DNA from: Pseudomonas fluorescens HK44
GTDB taxonomy: Bacteria; Pseudomonadota; Gammaproteobacteria; Pseudomonadales; Pseudomonadaceae
DNA: 64,000 nucleotides
Direction of reading: 5' to 3'
Assembly (NCBI RefSeq): GCF_000217955.3
Contig: NZ_AFOY02000019.1
Location: 124,001 to 188,000 of the forward strand
Positions 47,517 to 56,517 of this stretch are shown piece by piece. How positions within the stretch are numbered: position 1 is the stretch's first letter; each line of letters opens with the position of its first letter. The position numbers and the translations under genes are program-made. The notes beneath the pieces were generated by a model, which was given only the letters and a program-made list of their open reading frames with translations, was not told where the DNA came from and searched no databases.

Positions 47517-48914
47517 TCAAAATGGTAGTTGGAGGTCAGGTGCAACACGTTTCAGTTGGGTGTGGAACACGTCCTTGATGCGCTGCAGTTCGGCGTCGTT
47601 ATCGGCCTCGAAACGCAGGACCAGCACCGGTGTGGTGTTGGACGCGCGAACCAGGCCCCAGCCTTTGGCGTAGTCGACTCGCACACCGTCGATGGTGGTC
47701 AATTCGGCACCGATGCCCCAACGGGCGTCGTGCAGTGCATCAATGATGCTGAATTTGCTCTCTTCGGTCACATGGATATTGATTTCTGGCGTAGAAATAT
47801 CGTTCGGGAAGGTCTCGAACAGCGCCTGCGCGCTGGATTTTTCCTTGCTGAGGATCTCCAGCAGCCGCGCGGCGCTGTAAATACCGTCGTCGAAACCGAA
47901 CCAGCGCTCTTTGAAGAAGATATGCCCGCTCATTTCGCCTGCGAGCAGGGCGCCGGTTTGTTTCATCTTCTTCTTGATCAATGAATGACCGGTTTTCCAC
48001 ATCAGCGGGCGACCGCCATATTCCTTGATCAGCGGGGTCAGGCGGCGGGTGCATTTGACGTCGAAGATGATCTCGGCGTCCGGGTTGCGTGCCACCACAT
48101 CCTTGGCGAACAGCATCAGCAGGCGGTCCGGGAACACGATGTCGCCGGTATTGGTCACCACGCCGACGCGGTCGCCGTCACCGTCGAAAGCCAGGCCCAG
48201 GTCGGCCTTGGTTTCCTTGACCTTGGCGATCAGGTCCATCAGGTTCTCGGGTTTGCCCGGGTCCGGGTGGTGGTTCGGGAAGTTGCCGTCGACCTCGCAG
48301 AACAACGGGATGACTTCGCAGTTCAGTGCTTCGATCAGTTGAGGTGCGATAACACCGGCGGCACCGTTGCCGCAGTCGACCACCACTTTCAGGCGCCGGG
48401 CGAGTTTGATGTCCTGGACGATTTCGGTGGTGTAGCGATCAAGGATCTCGACTTTGGTGATGCTGCCCTTGCCGCTGCTCAGGTTGTTGGTTTTAAGGCG
48501 TTCGTGCAGGGCCTGGATCTGTTCGTTGGCCAGGGTGTCGCCAGCGATGACGATTTTGAAGCCGTTGTAGTTCGACGGGTTGTGGCTGCCGGTGAGCATT
48601 ACGCCAGACTTGCCGGCCAGCACGTTGGCTGCGTAATAGAGCGCCGGGGTTGGCACCAGGCCGACGTCGCTGACGTGGCAGCCGCTGTCGTGCAGGCCCT
48701 GAATCAATTGCTCGACCAATTCCGGGCCAGACAGGCGACCGTCACGGCCGACGGAGATGTTCGGCTCATCCATGGCCAGCGTTTCGGAGCCGATGGCGCG
48801 ACCGATCCAATAAGCGGTTTCAGCGGTCAGGGTTTCCGGGACGACGCCACGAATGTCATAGGCGCGAAAAATGCTGTCGGGGAACGTGGGTGCGACTCGG
48901 GCTGCGGTGCTCAT
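47517..48914 (-). CDS. algC: AlgC, phosphomannomutase/phosphoglucomutase
   Basis: Interconverts mannose and glucose 1- and 6-phosphates for alginate, LPS, rhamnolipid and Psl-type sugars. 465 residues. The phosphoserine loop is TGSHNPSNYNG (Ser110), the metal loop AFDGDGDRVG (about 240-250), and the sugar site GEMSGHIFF. The longest frame starts at 48962, but the ATG at 48914 gives the known N-terminus. Part of the coaBC-dut-algC-argB string. Confidence 0.97.
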   Translation of the reverse strand: MSTAARVAPTFPDSIFRAYDIRGVVPETLTAETAYWIGRAIGSETLAMDEPNISVGRDGRLSGPELVEQLIQGLHDSGCHVSDVGLVPTPALYYAANVLAGKSGVMLTGSHNPSNYNGFKIVIAGDTLANEQIQALHERLKTNNLSSGKGSITKVEILDRYTTEIVQDIKLARRLKVVVDCGNGAAGVIAPQLIEALNCEVIPLFCEVDGNFPNHHPDPGKPENLMDLIAKVKETKADLGLAFDGDGDRVGVVTNTGDIVFPDRLLMLFAKDVVARNPDAEIIFDVKCTRRLTPLIKEYGGRPLMWKTGHSLIKKKMKQTGALLAGEMSGHIFFKERWFGFDDGIYSAARLLEILSKEKSSAQALFETFPNDISTPEINIHVTEESKFSIIDALHDARWGIGAELTTIDGVRVDYAKGWGLVRASNTTPVLVLRFEADNDAELQRIKDVFHTQLKRVAPDLQLPF

Positions 48915-49102
48915 CTGTGGGAATGCTCCATTTCGAAAGTGGCGGAACCTGCCTGCGAACAACGTGTCGACAGGCTCAAACTGAAGGATATGACGGCGTT
49001 TTCCACAGAGAGTTCGTGGTGCGAAAGGGCCATGACACTCATGAAAGCCGGCTCATGCCTTGATTTTCGCGGTGAACCTTGCAAGTGAGGCTGCATAAAC
49101 AT

Positions 49103-49197
49103 TGTGGCGAGGGAGCTTGCTCCCGCTTGGGTGCGTAGCGCCCACGAAATTTTGGGGTCTGCTATGCAGCCCGGCGGGAGCAAGCTCCCTCGCCACA
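49103..49197. repeat. REP pair, family 2
   Basis: TGTGGCGAGGGAGCTTGCTC and its reverse complement, inverted, in the 298-base dut-algC gap. The rest of that gap (48915-49102) holds no gene I can see and should contain the algC promoter. Confidence 0.9.
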
Positions 49198-49212
49198 TGG
49201 GGCTTTGTTGTA

Positions 49213-49668
49213 TCAGTGGCTGCCGGAATGACCGAAGCCACCGGTACCGCGCTGGGTCTCGACGAACTCTTCCACCATCTCGAAGTGCGCCTGAACCACC
49301 GGCACCAGCACCAGTTGCGCAAGACGCTCACCCACCACGATGTTGAAGTCGGTCTGGCCGCGGTTCCAGCAGGAGACCATTAGCGGGCCCTGGTAATCGG
49401 AGTCGATCAGCCCGACCAGGTTGCCCAGCACGATGCCGTGCTTATGGCCCAGGCCCGAGCGCGGCAGGATCAGTGCAGCGAGGCCCGGGTCGCCGATGTA
49501 CACCGACAGGCCGGTCGGGATCAGCAGGGTTTCACCCGACTTGATGACGGTGTCCTGTTCCAGCATCGCCCGCAGGTCGAGGCCGGCGGAGCCTGGCGTG
49601 GCGTACTGTGGCAGCGGGAATTCGCGGCCAATGCGTGGGTCGAGGATCTTGGCTTGTAAAGCGTGCAT
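49213..49668 (-). CDS. dut: dUTPase
   Basis: Hydrolyses dUTP to dUMP, keeping uracil out of DNA and feeding dTMP synthesis. 151 residues with all five trimeric dUTPase motifs: AGLDLRA, PRSGLGHKHGI, GLIDSDYQG, ERLAQLV and the flexible C-terminal RGTGGFGHSG. Five bases after coaBC, so they form an operon. Longer upstream frame rejected. Confidence 0.98.
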   Translation of the reverse strand: MHALQAKILDPRIGREFPLPQYATPGSAGLDLRAMLEQDTVIKSGETLLIPTGLSVYIGDPGLAALILPRSGLGHKHGIVLGNLVGLIDSDYQGPLMVSCWNRGQTDFNIVVGERLAQLVLVPVVQAHFEMVEEFVETQRGTGGFGHSGSH

Positions 49669-49673
49669 GCGAG

Positions 49674-50882
49674 TTAAACCTGGTTCAGACGTTCGGCGAT
49701 AAAAGTGATCAGCTGGCGGGCGATTTTGCCCTTGCTGGTCTGGGCGAAGAGCGTTGCGTGCAACTCCCGGTCGATCACGCTGCAAGCGTTTTCCTCGCTG
49801 TTGAAGCCAATGCTCGGGTTGGCCACGTCGTTGGCGACGATCAGGTCGAGGTTTTTGTCTTTCAGCTTGCGTGCAGCGTAGTCGAGCAGGTGTTCGGTTT
49901 CGGCGGCGAAGCCAACACTGAACGGACGGTCGGGGCGTGTGGCAATGGTCGCCAGAATGTCTGGGTTGCGGACCATTTGTAGCAACAAGCCGTCGCCGTT
50001 CGTAGGGTCTTTCTTGAGTTTTTGTGGGGCGACGACTTCCGGGCGATAGTCCGCGACCGCAGCAGAGGCGATGAACAGGTCGCAAGGGATCGCGGCTTCA
50101 CAGGCGGCGAGCATGTCGCGGGCGCTGACCACGTCGATCCGGGTGACGCGATCCGGGGTCGGCAGGTGCACGGGGCCGGTGATCAAGGTTACCCGGGCGC
50201 CGGCTTCAACCGCGGCTTCGGCCAGGGCAAAGCCCATTTTCCCTGAGCTGTGGTTGGTGATGTAGCGCACCGGGTCGATGTTTTCCTGGGTCGGACCGGC
50301 CGTGATCAGCACGTGCTTGCCGGTCAGTGCCTGACGCTGGAAGCAATCGGCGGCGCACTGCACCAGATCGTCGGCCTCGAGCATGCGGCCCATGCCGACG
50401 TCGCCGCAGGCCTGGCTGCCGGACGCCGGGCCGAAGACCTTGAAGCCACGGCTTTCAAGCAATTGGGTGTTGGCCTGGGTAGCCGGGTCGCGCCACATGG
50501 CCTGGTTCATCGCCGGGGCCAGCGCGACGGTGGCGTCGGTGGCCAGTACCAGGGTGGTCAGCAGGTCATTGGCGATGCCTTGGGCCAGGCGCGCGATCAG
50601 GTCGGCGGTGGCCGGCGCGATCAGCACCAGGTCGGCCCATTTGGCCAGCTCGATGTGGCCCATCGCAGCTTCGGCCGCCGGGTCCAGCAGGTCCAGGTGG
50701 ACCGGGTGCCCGGAGAGTGCCTGCATGGTCAGCGGGGTGATGAACTCGCTGCCGCCACGGGTCATGACCACGCGCACTTCGGCGCCCTGGTCGATGAGTC
50801 GGCGAACCAGCTCGGCACTCTTGTAGGCGGCAATGCCGCCGCCGACGCCGAGAACGATGCGTTTCCGATACAGCCGCTGCAT
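49674..50882 (-). CDS. coaBC: CoaBC, phosphopantothenoylcysteine synthetase/decarboxylase
   Basis: Two steps of coenzyme A synthesis in one protein, 402 residues. N-terminal flavin decarboxylase half (about 1-190): GGIAAYKSAELVR, APAMNQAMW and the active Cys in SGSQACGDVGMGRM. C-terminal synthetase half: ITAGPTQENIDPVRYITNHS and the catalytic Lys region KLKKDP. The ATG at 50882 fits; longer frame to 51122 overlaps the divergent radC. dut follows. Confidence 0.97.
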   Translation of the reverse strand: MQRLYRKRIVLGVGGGIAAYKSAELVRRLIDQGAEVRVVMTRGGSEFITPLTMQALSGHPVHLDLLDPAAEAAMGHIELAKWADLVLIAPATADLIARLAQGIANDLLTTLVLATDATVALAPAMNQAMWRDPATQANTQLLESRGFKVFGPASGSQACGDVGMGRMLEADDLVQCAADCFQRQALTGKHVLITAGPTQENIDPVRYITNHSSGKMGFALAEAAVEAGARVTLITGPVHLPTPDRVTRIDVVSARDMLAACEAAIPCDLFIASAAVADYRPEVVAPQKLKKDPTNGDGLLLQMVRNPDILATIATRPDRPFSVGFAAETEHLLDYAARKLKDKNLDLIVANDVANPSIGFNSEENACSVIDRELHATLFAQTSKGKIARQLITFIAERLNQV

Positions 50883-51015
50883 AGGCCTGCCTTTCAATTC
50901 ATTGATGACTACGTGGCGAAACCCCTCCCCAGGGTGAAATCGCCCGCAAAAAAGATGGACTACGATATCACAGCGACCGCAACGGAACAGCGGCGCCCAC
51001 ACACATGGAGGTGCT

Positions 51016-51690
51016 ATGAGCATTCGCGATTGGCCGGCGGCAGAGCGCCCGCGGGAGAAGCTTCTGGAGCAGGGTTCGGCGAGCCTTTCGGACGCCGAGT
51101 TGCTGGCCATCTTTCTACGCACCGGGGTGACCGGTAAAAGCGCGGTCGATCTGGCGCGACACCTGTTGCATCAATTCGGCAGCCTGCGCACGTTGCTGGA
51201 GGCCGATCAGCAGACGTTCGGCAGTCAGCTTGGACTGGGGCCGGCAAAGTTCGCCCAATTGCAGGCAGTACTGGAGATGGCACGGCGGCATTTGGCGGAA
51301 CGCTTGCGTCGCGACTCGGTGCTCAAGAGCCCGATCGAGGTGCGCAATTACCTGAAGGCGATGTTGCGCCATGAGCCGCATGAGGTGTTTGGCTGCCTGT
51401 TTCTGGACTCCCGGCATCGGGTGCTGGCGTTCGAGATACTGTTTCGCGGTTCGATCGACAGTGCCAGCGTCTACCCGCGTCAGGTGGTCAAGCGTGCACT
51501 GGCGCACAACGCCGCGGCGTTGATCCTGTGCCACAACCATCCGTCAGGGAGTGCCGAGCCGAGTCAGGCGGATCGAGCGCTGACCAGGCGCCTGCAAGAG
51601 GCGCTGGACCTGGTCGATGTGCGGGTACTCGACCATTTCATCGTCGGCGATGGCGATCCGCTGTCGATGGCCGAGTATGGGTGGATGTGA
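51016..51690 (+). CDS. radC: RadC/YeeS family JAMM-domain protein
   Basis: 224 residues: an N-terminal helix-hairpin-helix-like UPF0758 region and a C-terminal JAMM metalloprotease-like domain with HNHPSGSAEPSQAD (zinc ligands His, His, Asp). Named after a DNA repair mutant, but the repair role was not upheld. ATG follows GGAGGT. Divergent from coaBC. Confidence 0.94.
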   Translation: MSIRDWPAAERPREKLLEQGSASLSDAELLAIFLRTGVTGKSAVDLARHLLHQFGSLRTLLEADQQTFGSQLGLGPAKFAQLQAVLEMARRHLAERLRRDSVLKSPIEVRNYLKAMLRHEPHEVFGCLFLDSRHRVLAFEILFRGSIDSASVYPRQVVKRALAHNAAALILCHNHPSGSAEPSQADRALTRRLQEALDLVDVRVLDHFIVGDGDPLSMAEYGWM

Positions 51691-51738
51691 GCGGGGTAGC
51701 GAAGCCAAGTAAAACTATGTGGTTTTGCGGTGACGCTA

Positions 51739-53325
51739 TTACTTGAGACTGACTTTGGAATAGTCCTGGCGGCCGAACGGGCTGACCTGGTAGCCCTGAA
51801 CATCCTTGCGCGTCAGCGCGTAGGCGGTCGGGTGCGCCAGTGGCAGCCACAGCGCCTGTTGCTGGATCTGCGCCTGGGCCTGTTCGTAAAGCTTGCTGCG
51901 CACGCCTTGTTCGGTCGTGGTCTTGCCGGCGCTGATGACTTTGTCCAGGCCCGGGTCGCAGTAGCGGGCGAAGTTGGTCCCGGACTGGACCGCCGCGCAG
52001 GAGAACTGTGGCGTGAGGAAGTTATCCGGGTCACCGTTGTCGCCGGACCAGCCCATGAACAGCAGGTCGTGTTCGCCGGCCTTGGCGCGGCGAATCAGCT
52101 CGCCCCATTCAATCACCCGGATTTCCGCCTGAATCCCGACTTCGGCCAGGTCCGCCTGCAACAGCTGGGCGCCAAGACTTGGGTTCGGGTTGAGCAGGCT
52201 GCCGGAAGGCCGGGTCCAGATCGTGGTTTTAAAACCCTCCTTGAGCCCGACCTTGGCCAGCAGTGCGCGCGCCTTGGCGATGTCTTTCGGATAGCCCGGC
52301 AGGTCTTTGGCGTAGCTCCAAGTGTTGGGCGGGTACGGACCGTTGGCAGCCTGCGCGGTGTCTTCGAAAACGGCCTTGAGGTAGCTGGCCTTGTCGAAGG
52401 CGAGGTTGATCGCCTGGCGGACTTCGGGCTTGTCCAGTGGCGGGTGCTGGCTGTTGATGGCCACGAACGCGGTCATGAACGCCGGCGTGCTCTCGATCTT
52501 CAGGGTCGGGTCCTGGGCGGCGGCCTGCACATCCAGCGGTTTGGGCGACAGGGCGATCTGGCACTCGTTGCGCCGCAGTTTTTGCAAGCGCACGTTGGCG
52601 TCCGGAGTGATGGCGAACACCAGGCTGTCCACTGCCGGTTTGCCGGCAAAGTAGTCGCGGTTGGCCTTGTAGCGAATCGACGCATCTTTCTGGAAGCGCC
52701 CGAAGATGAACGGGCCACTGCCGATTGGCTGACTGTTGAGCTTCTCGGGCGTGCCGGCTTTGAGCAACTGGTCGGCATACTCGGCCGAGTAGATCGAGGC
52801 AAACCCCATGCTCAGGGTGACAAGGAAGGTCGAGTCGGGGTGGTCCAGGGTAAAGCGTACGGTTAGCGGGTCCAGCGCGTCGATTTTCTTGATCAGCGCA
52901 GGCAATTGCATCGATTGAGCGTGAGGGAAGCCACTTTGGGCGACTTTGTGCCAAGGGTGGGCCGGGTCGAGCATGCGCTCGAAGCTGAACTTCACGTCTT
53001 CGGCATTCAGGTCGCGGGTAGGGGTGAAGTACTCGGTGTGGTGGAATTTCACCTGCGGGTGCAGCTTGAAAATGTAAGTCAGACCGTCGGTCGACACTTC
53101 CCAGCTGTCGGCCAGGCTGGGGACGACTTTACCGCTGGCGGTATCGAAATCAACCAGACGGTTCATCAGCACGTCGGCCGAGGCGTTGGTGGTAGTCAGC
53201 GAGTTGTATTGAACGACATCGAACCCTTCCGGGCTGGCCTCGGTGCAGACGCTCAAAGCGGCAGCCTGGGCCAATGGGCTCAGCAAGAGTGGGGCGAGCA
53301 ACAACGGTAGGGCAGCGAGGCGCAT
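51739..53325 (-). CDS. Peptide-type ABC transporter substrate-binding protein (SBP_bac_5, DppA-like)
   Basis: 528 residues with a signal peptide (ends near AQAAA). Family pattern SVCTEASPEGFDVVQYNSLTT and later STFLVTLSMGFASIYS and FLTPQFSC. Binds di/oligopeptides or similar ligands in the periplasm. No permease or ATPase genes adjoin it; orphan paralogues of dppA are usual in pseudomonads and use the Dpp permease. Convergent with radC. Confidence 0.88.
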   Translation of the reverse strand: MRLAALPLLLAPLLLSPLAQAAALSVCTEASPEGFDVVQYNSLTTTNASADVLMNRLVDFDTASGKVVPSLADSWEVSTDGLTYIFKLHPQVKFHHTEYFTPTRDLNAEDVKFSFERMLDPAHPWHKVAQSGFPHAQSMQLPALIKKIDALDPLTVRFTLDHPDSTFLVTLSMGFASIYSAEYADQLLKAGTPEKLNSQPIGSGPFIFGRFQKDASIRYKANRDYFAGKPAVDSLVFAITPDANVRLQKLRRNECQIALSPKPLDVQAAAQDPTLKIESTPAFMTAFVAINSQHPPLDKPEVRQAINLAFDKASYLKAVFEDTAQAANGPYPPNTWSYAKDLPGYPKDIAKARALLAKVGLKEGFKTTIWTRPSGSLLNPNPSLGAQLLQADLAEVGIQAEIRVIEWGELIRRAKAGEHDLLFMGWSGDNGDPDNFLTPQFSCAAVQSGTNFARYCDPGLDKVISAGKTTTEQGVRSKLYEQAQAQIQQQALWLPLAHPTAYALTRKDVQGYQVSPFGRQDYSKVSLK

Positions 53326-53594
53326 GTGTGGATTCCTGTGCAGATCGAAGGCCCATCTGCGAGTGCAGTCTGGAAAAGGCTTACCCTAGTGGGCTCTTTT
53401 ACAAATGACTATCCCCTTTTTCATTTTAAGGGGACTATGTGCGATTGTTTTCGGTGAGTGCTGCCCGAGGAAAACCCTGGATTGACCTGTTGGCCGATTC
53501 TCTGCGACGAGCGGTCGCCATCGACGACAGCCTTTGTCCAAGGCGCTCGGAGCCCGAAAAATAGGTGTTTTGTTAATTCAATGCACACCGATTG
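53326..53594. other. Gene-free stretch before the rpmB promoter
   Basis: About 270 bases between the binding-protein start and the rpmB -35. It should hold the promoter of the binding-protein gene. No coding frame or repeat seen. Confidence 0.6.
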
Positions 53595-53623
53595 TTGTTG
53601 CTCTCTAGTCTTTCTGGTATAAA
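53595..53623 (+). promoter_or_regulatory. Sigma70-type promoter of rpmB-rpmG
   Basis: -35 TTGTTG (53595-53600), 17-base spacer, -10 TATAAA (53618-53623). The predicted RNA starts near 53630, which gives a leader of about 140 bases. Confidence 0.8.
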
Positions 53624-53629
53624 GCAGCG

Positions 53630-53772
53630 CTCTTTTCTAGGGGCCCGGTTCCTTCGTTTGTAGGTGTAGCCGGTAAGACCCCTAAAGAAACGCGGCGCCT
53701 GGCGCCAAATGACTGAGAGATTAAGCGGCCAACCCATGCCGGGTTGGGCATGTGGTTTTAGAGGGCTGAGGC
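53630..53772 (+). promoter_or_regulatory. Long structured leader of rpmB-rpmG
   Basis: About 140 bases, long for a ribosomal protein mRNA. Contains GGCGCCTGGCGCC and an AACCCATGCC/GGGCATGTGGTT hairpin just before the ribosome site. It may be an autoregulatory element, as in other ribosomal protein operons; no known L28 leader is recognised. Confidence 0.45.
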
Positions 53773-54006
53773 ATGTCGAGAGTCTGTCAAGTTACCGGTA
53801 AGGGTCCGGTGACTGGGAATAACATTTCCCACGCAAACAACAAAACCCGTCGTCGTTTCCTGCCGAACCTGCAGCATCACCGCTTCTGGGTTGAAGAAGA
53901 GAAACGTTTCGTGCGTCTGCGCGTATCTGCCAAAGGCATGCGTATCATCGACAAGCGTGGCATTACTGTCGTGCTGGCCGAAATCCGCAAAGCTGGCAAG
54001 ATCTAA
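53773..54006 (+). CDS. rpmB: 50S ribosomal protein L28
   Basis: 77 residues, beginning MSRVCQVTGKGPVTGNNISH, the standard gammaproteobacterial L28. Basic throughout. GAGGGCTGAGGC precedes the ATG. rpmG follows 11 bases after the stop. Confidence 0.98.
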   Translation: MSRVCQVTGKGPVTGNNISHANNKTRRRFLPNLQHHRFWVEEEKRFVRLRVSAKGMRIIDKRGITVVLAEIRKAGKI

Positions 54007-54017
54007 GGGAGCTAATC

Positions 54018-54173
54018 ATGCGTGAATTGATTCGTTTGATTTCGAGCGCCGGTACTGGCCACTTCTACACTACCGACAAGAACAAGCGCACTACTCCGGA
54101 CAAAATCGAGATCAAGAAATTTGATCCGGTTGTTCGCAAGCACGTGATCTACAAAGAAGGCAAAATCAAGTAA
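54018..54173 (+). CDS. rpmG: 50S ribosomal protein L33
   Basis: 51 residues, MRELIRLISSAGTGHFYTTD at the start and KHVIYKEGKIK at the end; the Cys-free form lacking the zinc motif. AAGGGAG lies 7 bases before the ATG. Co-transcribed with rpmB and followed by a strong terminator. Confidence 0.98.
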   Translation: MRELIRLISSAGTGHFYTTDKNKRTTPDKIEIKKFDPVVRKHVIYKEGKIK

Positions 54174-54192
54174 TTGATTTTTCCCTCTTAAG

Positions 54193-54227
54193 AAAAAGGC
54201 CCGTATCGCAAGATACGGGCCTTTTTT
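54193..54227 (+). terminator. Intrinsic terminator after rpmG
   Basis: GGCCCGTATC GCAA GATACGGGCC is a perfect 10-bp stem with a GNRA loop, preceded by A5 and followed by T6; works in both directions between rpmG and the cupin gene. Confidence 0.95.
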
Positions 54228-54248
54228 GTTGTGGTTGTCAGAAAAGCC

Positions 54249-54611
54249 TCAGGCCTTCTGTTCAAACGCCACGTAGATCTTGCGGCACGGTTCCAGCACT
54301 TCCCAGGTGCCGCGGAAACCGGCCGGAATGACAAACCGATCGCCTGCCCGCAGGGTCTTGGCATTGCCGTCGTGGTCGCGCAGCACGGAAACCCCCTGCA
54401 CGATTTCGCAGTATTCGTGCTCGGTGAAGTTCACCGTCCATTGCCCGACTTCACCTTCCCACACGCCCGCGTTCAGCTGACCACACGGGCTGCTGTAGTG
54501 GTTGTAGACGGCTTGCTCGGGGTCACCCTTGAGGACTTTTGCGGCGTCCGGGCGGTAGCGCTCGGCGGGTGTGGTGGCCTGGCTGAAGTCGACGATGTTG
54601 TGGATGCTCAT
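54249..54611 (-). CDS. Cupin domain protein (cupin_3/DUF861 type)
   Basis: 120 residues forming one small beta-barrel: GVWEGEVGQWTVNFTEHEYCEIVQG (His/Glu typical of cupin motif 1) and GDRFVIPAGFRGTWEVLEP (motif 2). This type is seen near amine and amino-acid catabolism genes; here it is divergent from the aldehyde dehydrogenase kauB. Ligand unknown. Start at 54611. Confidence 0.88.
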   Translation of the reverse strand: MSIHNIVDFSQATTPAERYRPDAAKVLKGDPEQAVYNHYSSPCGQLNAGVWEGEVGQWTVNFTEHEYCEIVQGVSVLRDHDGNAKTLRAGDRFVIPAGFRGTWEVLEPCRKIYVAFEQKA

Positions 54612-54838
54612 TCCTGTAATCCCCCGTGATTGCGGCCTGAAAATCAAAGTCTATGTTTATTAAAATGAACATCGCAAGGCCGTTTACCGGCTTTATGTCA
54701 AATATATTGAAACATGAGGGGCCGCTGGTTTAGGGTGGCAGTTGCCTTGGGCCGAATTGAAGACTGGCCGGGCAGAATTCCTGTAGGTGCCTGCGTAGAT
54801 CGCGTGGCGCTCGTATTCAATAAGAGGAGGACTCTCGT

Positions 54839-56332
54839 ATGACTACCCTGACTCGTGCCGACTGGGAACAACGCGCCCGCGACCTGAAGATCGAAGGCCG
54901 TGCCTACATCAATGGCGAATACACCGCAGCTGTCTCCGGCGAGACCTTCGACTGCATCAGCCCTGTCGATGGCCGTCTGCTGGGCAAGATCGCCAGCTGT
55001 GATGCCGCCGACGCCCAGCGCGCCGTAGAAAACGCCCGCAGCACGTTCAACTCGGGCGTCTGGTCGCGTCTGGCACCGGCCAAGCGCAAGGCCACCATGA
55101 TTCGTTTCGCCGGCCTGCTCAAACAGCACGCCGAAGAGCTGGCGCTGCTTGAGACCCTGGACATGGGCAAGCCGATCAGCGACTCCCTGTACATCGACGT
55201 TCCGGGCGCGGCGCAAGCGCTGAGCTGGAGCGGTGAGGCCATCGACAAGATCTACGACGAAGTGGCCGCCACCCCGCATGACCAACTGGGTCTGGTGACT
55301 CGGGAGCCGGTGGGTGTGGTGGGTGCCATCGTGCCGTGGAACTTCCCGCTGATGATGGCGTGCTGGAAACTCGGTCCCGCGCTGTCCACCGGTAACTCGG
55401 TGATCCTCAAGCCATCCGAAAAATCCCCGCTGACCGCTATCCGCCTCGCAGCGCTGGCCGTTGAAGCCGGTATCCCGAAAGGCGTACTGAACGTGCTGCC
55501 GGGCTACGGCCACACGGTCGGCAAGGCGTTGGCCTTGCACATGGACGTCGACACGCTGGTGTTCACCGGTTCGACCAAGATCGCCAAGCAACTGATGATT
55601 TATTCTGGCGAATCGAATATGAAGCGCGTCTGGCTGGAAGCCGGTGGCAAGAGCCCGAACATCGTGTTTGCCGATGCGCCGGACCTGCAAGCGGCGGCCG
55701 AGTCCGCTGCCAGTGCCATCGCGTTCAACCAGGGCGAGGTCTGCACCGCCGGTTCGCGTCTGTTGGTCGAGCGTTCGATCAAGGATAAATTCCTGCCGCT
55801 GGTGATCGAGGCCCTGAAAGCCTGGAAGCCCGGCAACCCGCTGGATCCGGCCACCAACGTCGGCGCACTGGTCGACACCCAACAGATGAACACCGTGCTG
55901 TCCTACATCGAATCCGGTCACACCGACGGCGCCAAGCTGGTGGCAGGCGGTAAGCGGATCCTTCAGGAAACCGGTGGCACCTACGTTGAACCGACGATTT
56001 TCGATGGCGTGAGCAACGCCATGAAAATCGCTCAGGAAGAGATCTTTGGCCCGGTGCTGTCGGTCATCACCTTCGACAGCGTCGATGAAGCGATCCGGAT
56101 CGCCAACGACACGCCGTATGGCCTGGCTGCTGCCGTCTGGACCTCGGATATTTCCAAGGGTCACCTGACCGCCAAGGCCCTGCGTGCCGGTAGCGTGTGG
56201 GTCAACCAGTACGATGGCGGCGACATGACCGCACCGTTTGGTGGTTTCAAACAGTCGGGCAACGGCCGTGACAAGTCGCTGCATGCGTTCGACAAGTACA
56301 CCGAGCTGAAGGCGACCTGGATCAAGCTGTAA
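54839..56332 (+). CDS. kauB: KauB/PuuC-type aldehyde dehydrogenase
   Basis: 497 residues. Oxidises amino-aldehydes such as 4-guanidinobutyraldehyde or gamma-glutamyl-aminobutyraldehyde with NAD. Catalytic Cys lies in FNQGEVCTAGSRLLV (about 302), Glu in WLEAGGKSPN (about 268), cofactor loop in FTGSTKIAKQL. AGAGGAGG precedes the ATG. In P. aeruginosa the corresponding gene is kauB; the transaminase I recall between cupin and kauB there is absent here. The substrate is inferred from synteny. Confidence 0.88.
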   Translation: MTTLTRADWEQRARDLKIEGRAYINGEYTAAVSGETFDCISPVDGRLLGKIASCDAADAQRAVENARSTFNSGVWSRLAPAKRKATMIRFAGLLKQHAEELALLETLDMGKPISDSLYIDVPGAAQALSWSGEAIDKIYDEVAATPHDQLGLVTREPVGVVGAIVPWNFPLMMACWKLGPALSTGNSVILKPSEKSPLTAIRLAALAVEAGIPKGVLNVLPGYGHTVGKALALHMDVDTLVFTGSTKIAKQLMIYSGESNMKRVWLEAGGKSPNIVFADAPDLQAAAESAASAIAFNQGEVCTAGSRLLVERSIKDKFLPLVIEALKAWKPGNPLDPATNVGALVDTQQMNTVLSYIESGHTDGAKLVAGGKRILQETGGTYVEPTIFDGVSNAMKIAQEEIFGPVLSVITFDSVDEAIRIANDTPYGLAAAVWTSDISKGHLTAKALRAGSVWVNQYDGGDMTAPFGGFKQSGNGRDKSLHAFDKYTELKATWIKL

Positions 56333-56336
56333 ACCA

Positions 56337-56370
56337 TTCAGGGAGCCTGTTTTGAATCAGGCTCCCTGAA
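56337..56370 (+). terminator. Perfect 13-bp hairpin after kauB
   Basis: TTCAGGGAGCCTG and CAGGCTCCCTGAA flank an 8-base T-rich loop, 4 bases after the stop. It lacks a 3' U-run; probably a 3' stabiliser or terminator. Confidence 0.75.
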
Positions 56371-56384
56371 CGACGCTGATCCCC

Positions 56385-56474
56385 TGTGGGAGCGAGCCTG
56401 CTCGCGATAGCGGTATGACAGTCGACGTCAATGTTGAATGTTGCGCCGTCATCGCGAGCAGGCTCGCTCCCACA
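56385..56474. repeat. REP pair, family 1
   Basis: TGTGGGAGCGAGCCTGCTCG and its exact reverse complement, inverted, between kauB and the MFS gene. Confidence 0.92.
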
Positions 56475-56517
56475 GTGCTTTGCGCTGTACATAAAAATAT
56501 CCACAGGAGCGTGGAAC

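Noticed and set aside
54698..56284. 528-codon open frame opposite kauB
   Set aside because: Complete overlap with a clear aldehyde dehydrogenase; composition is that of an antisense shadow.
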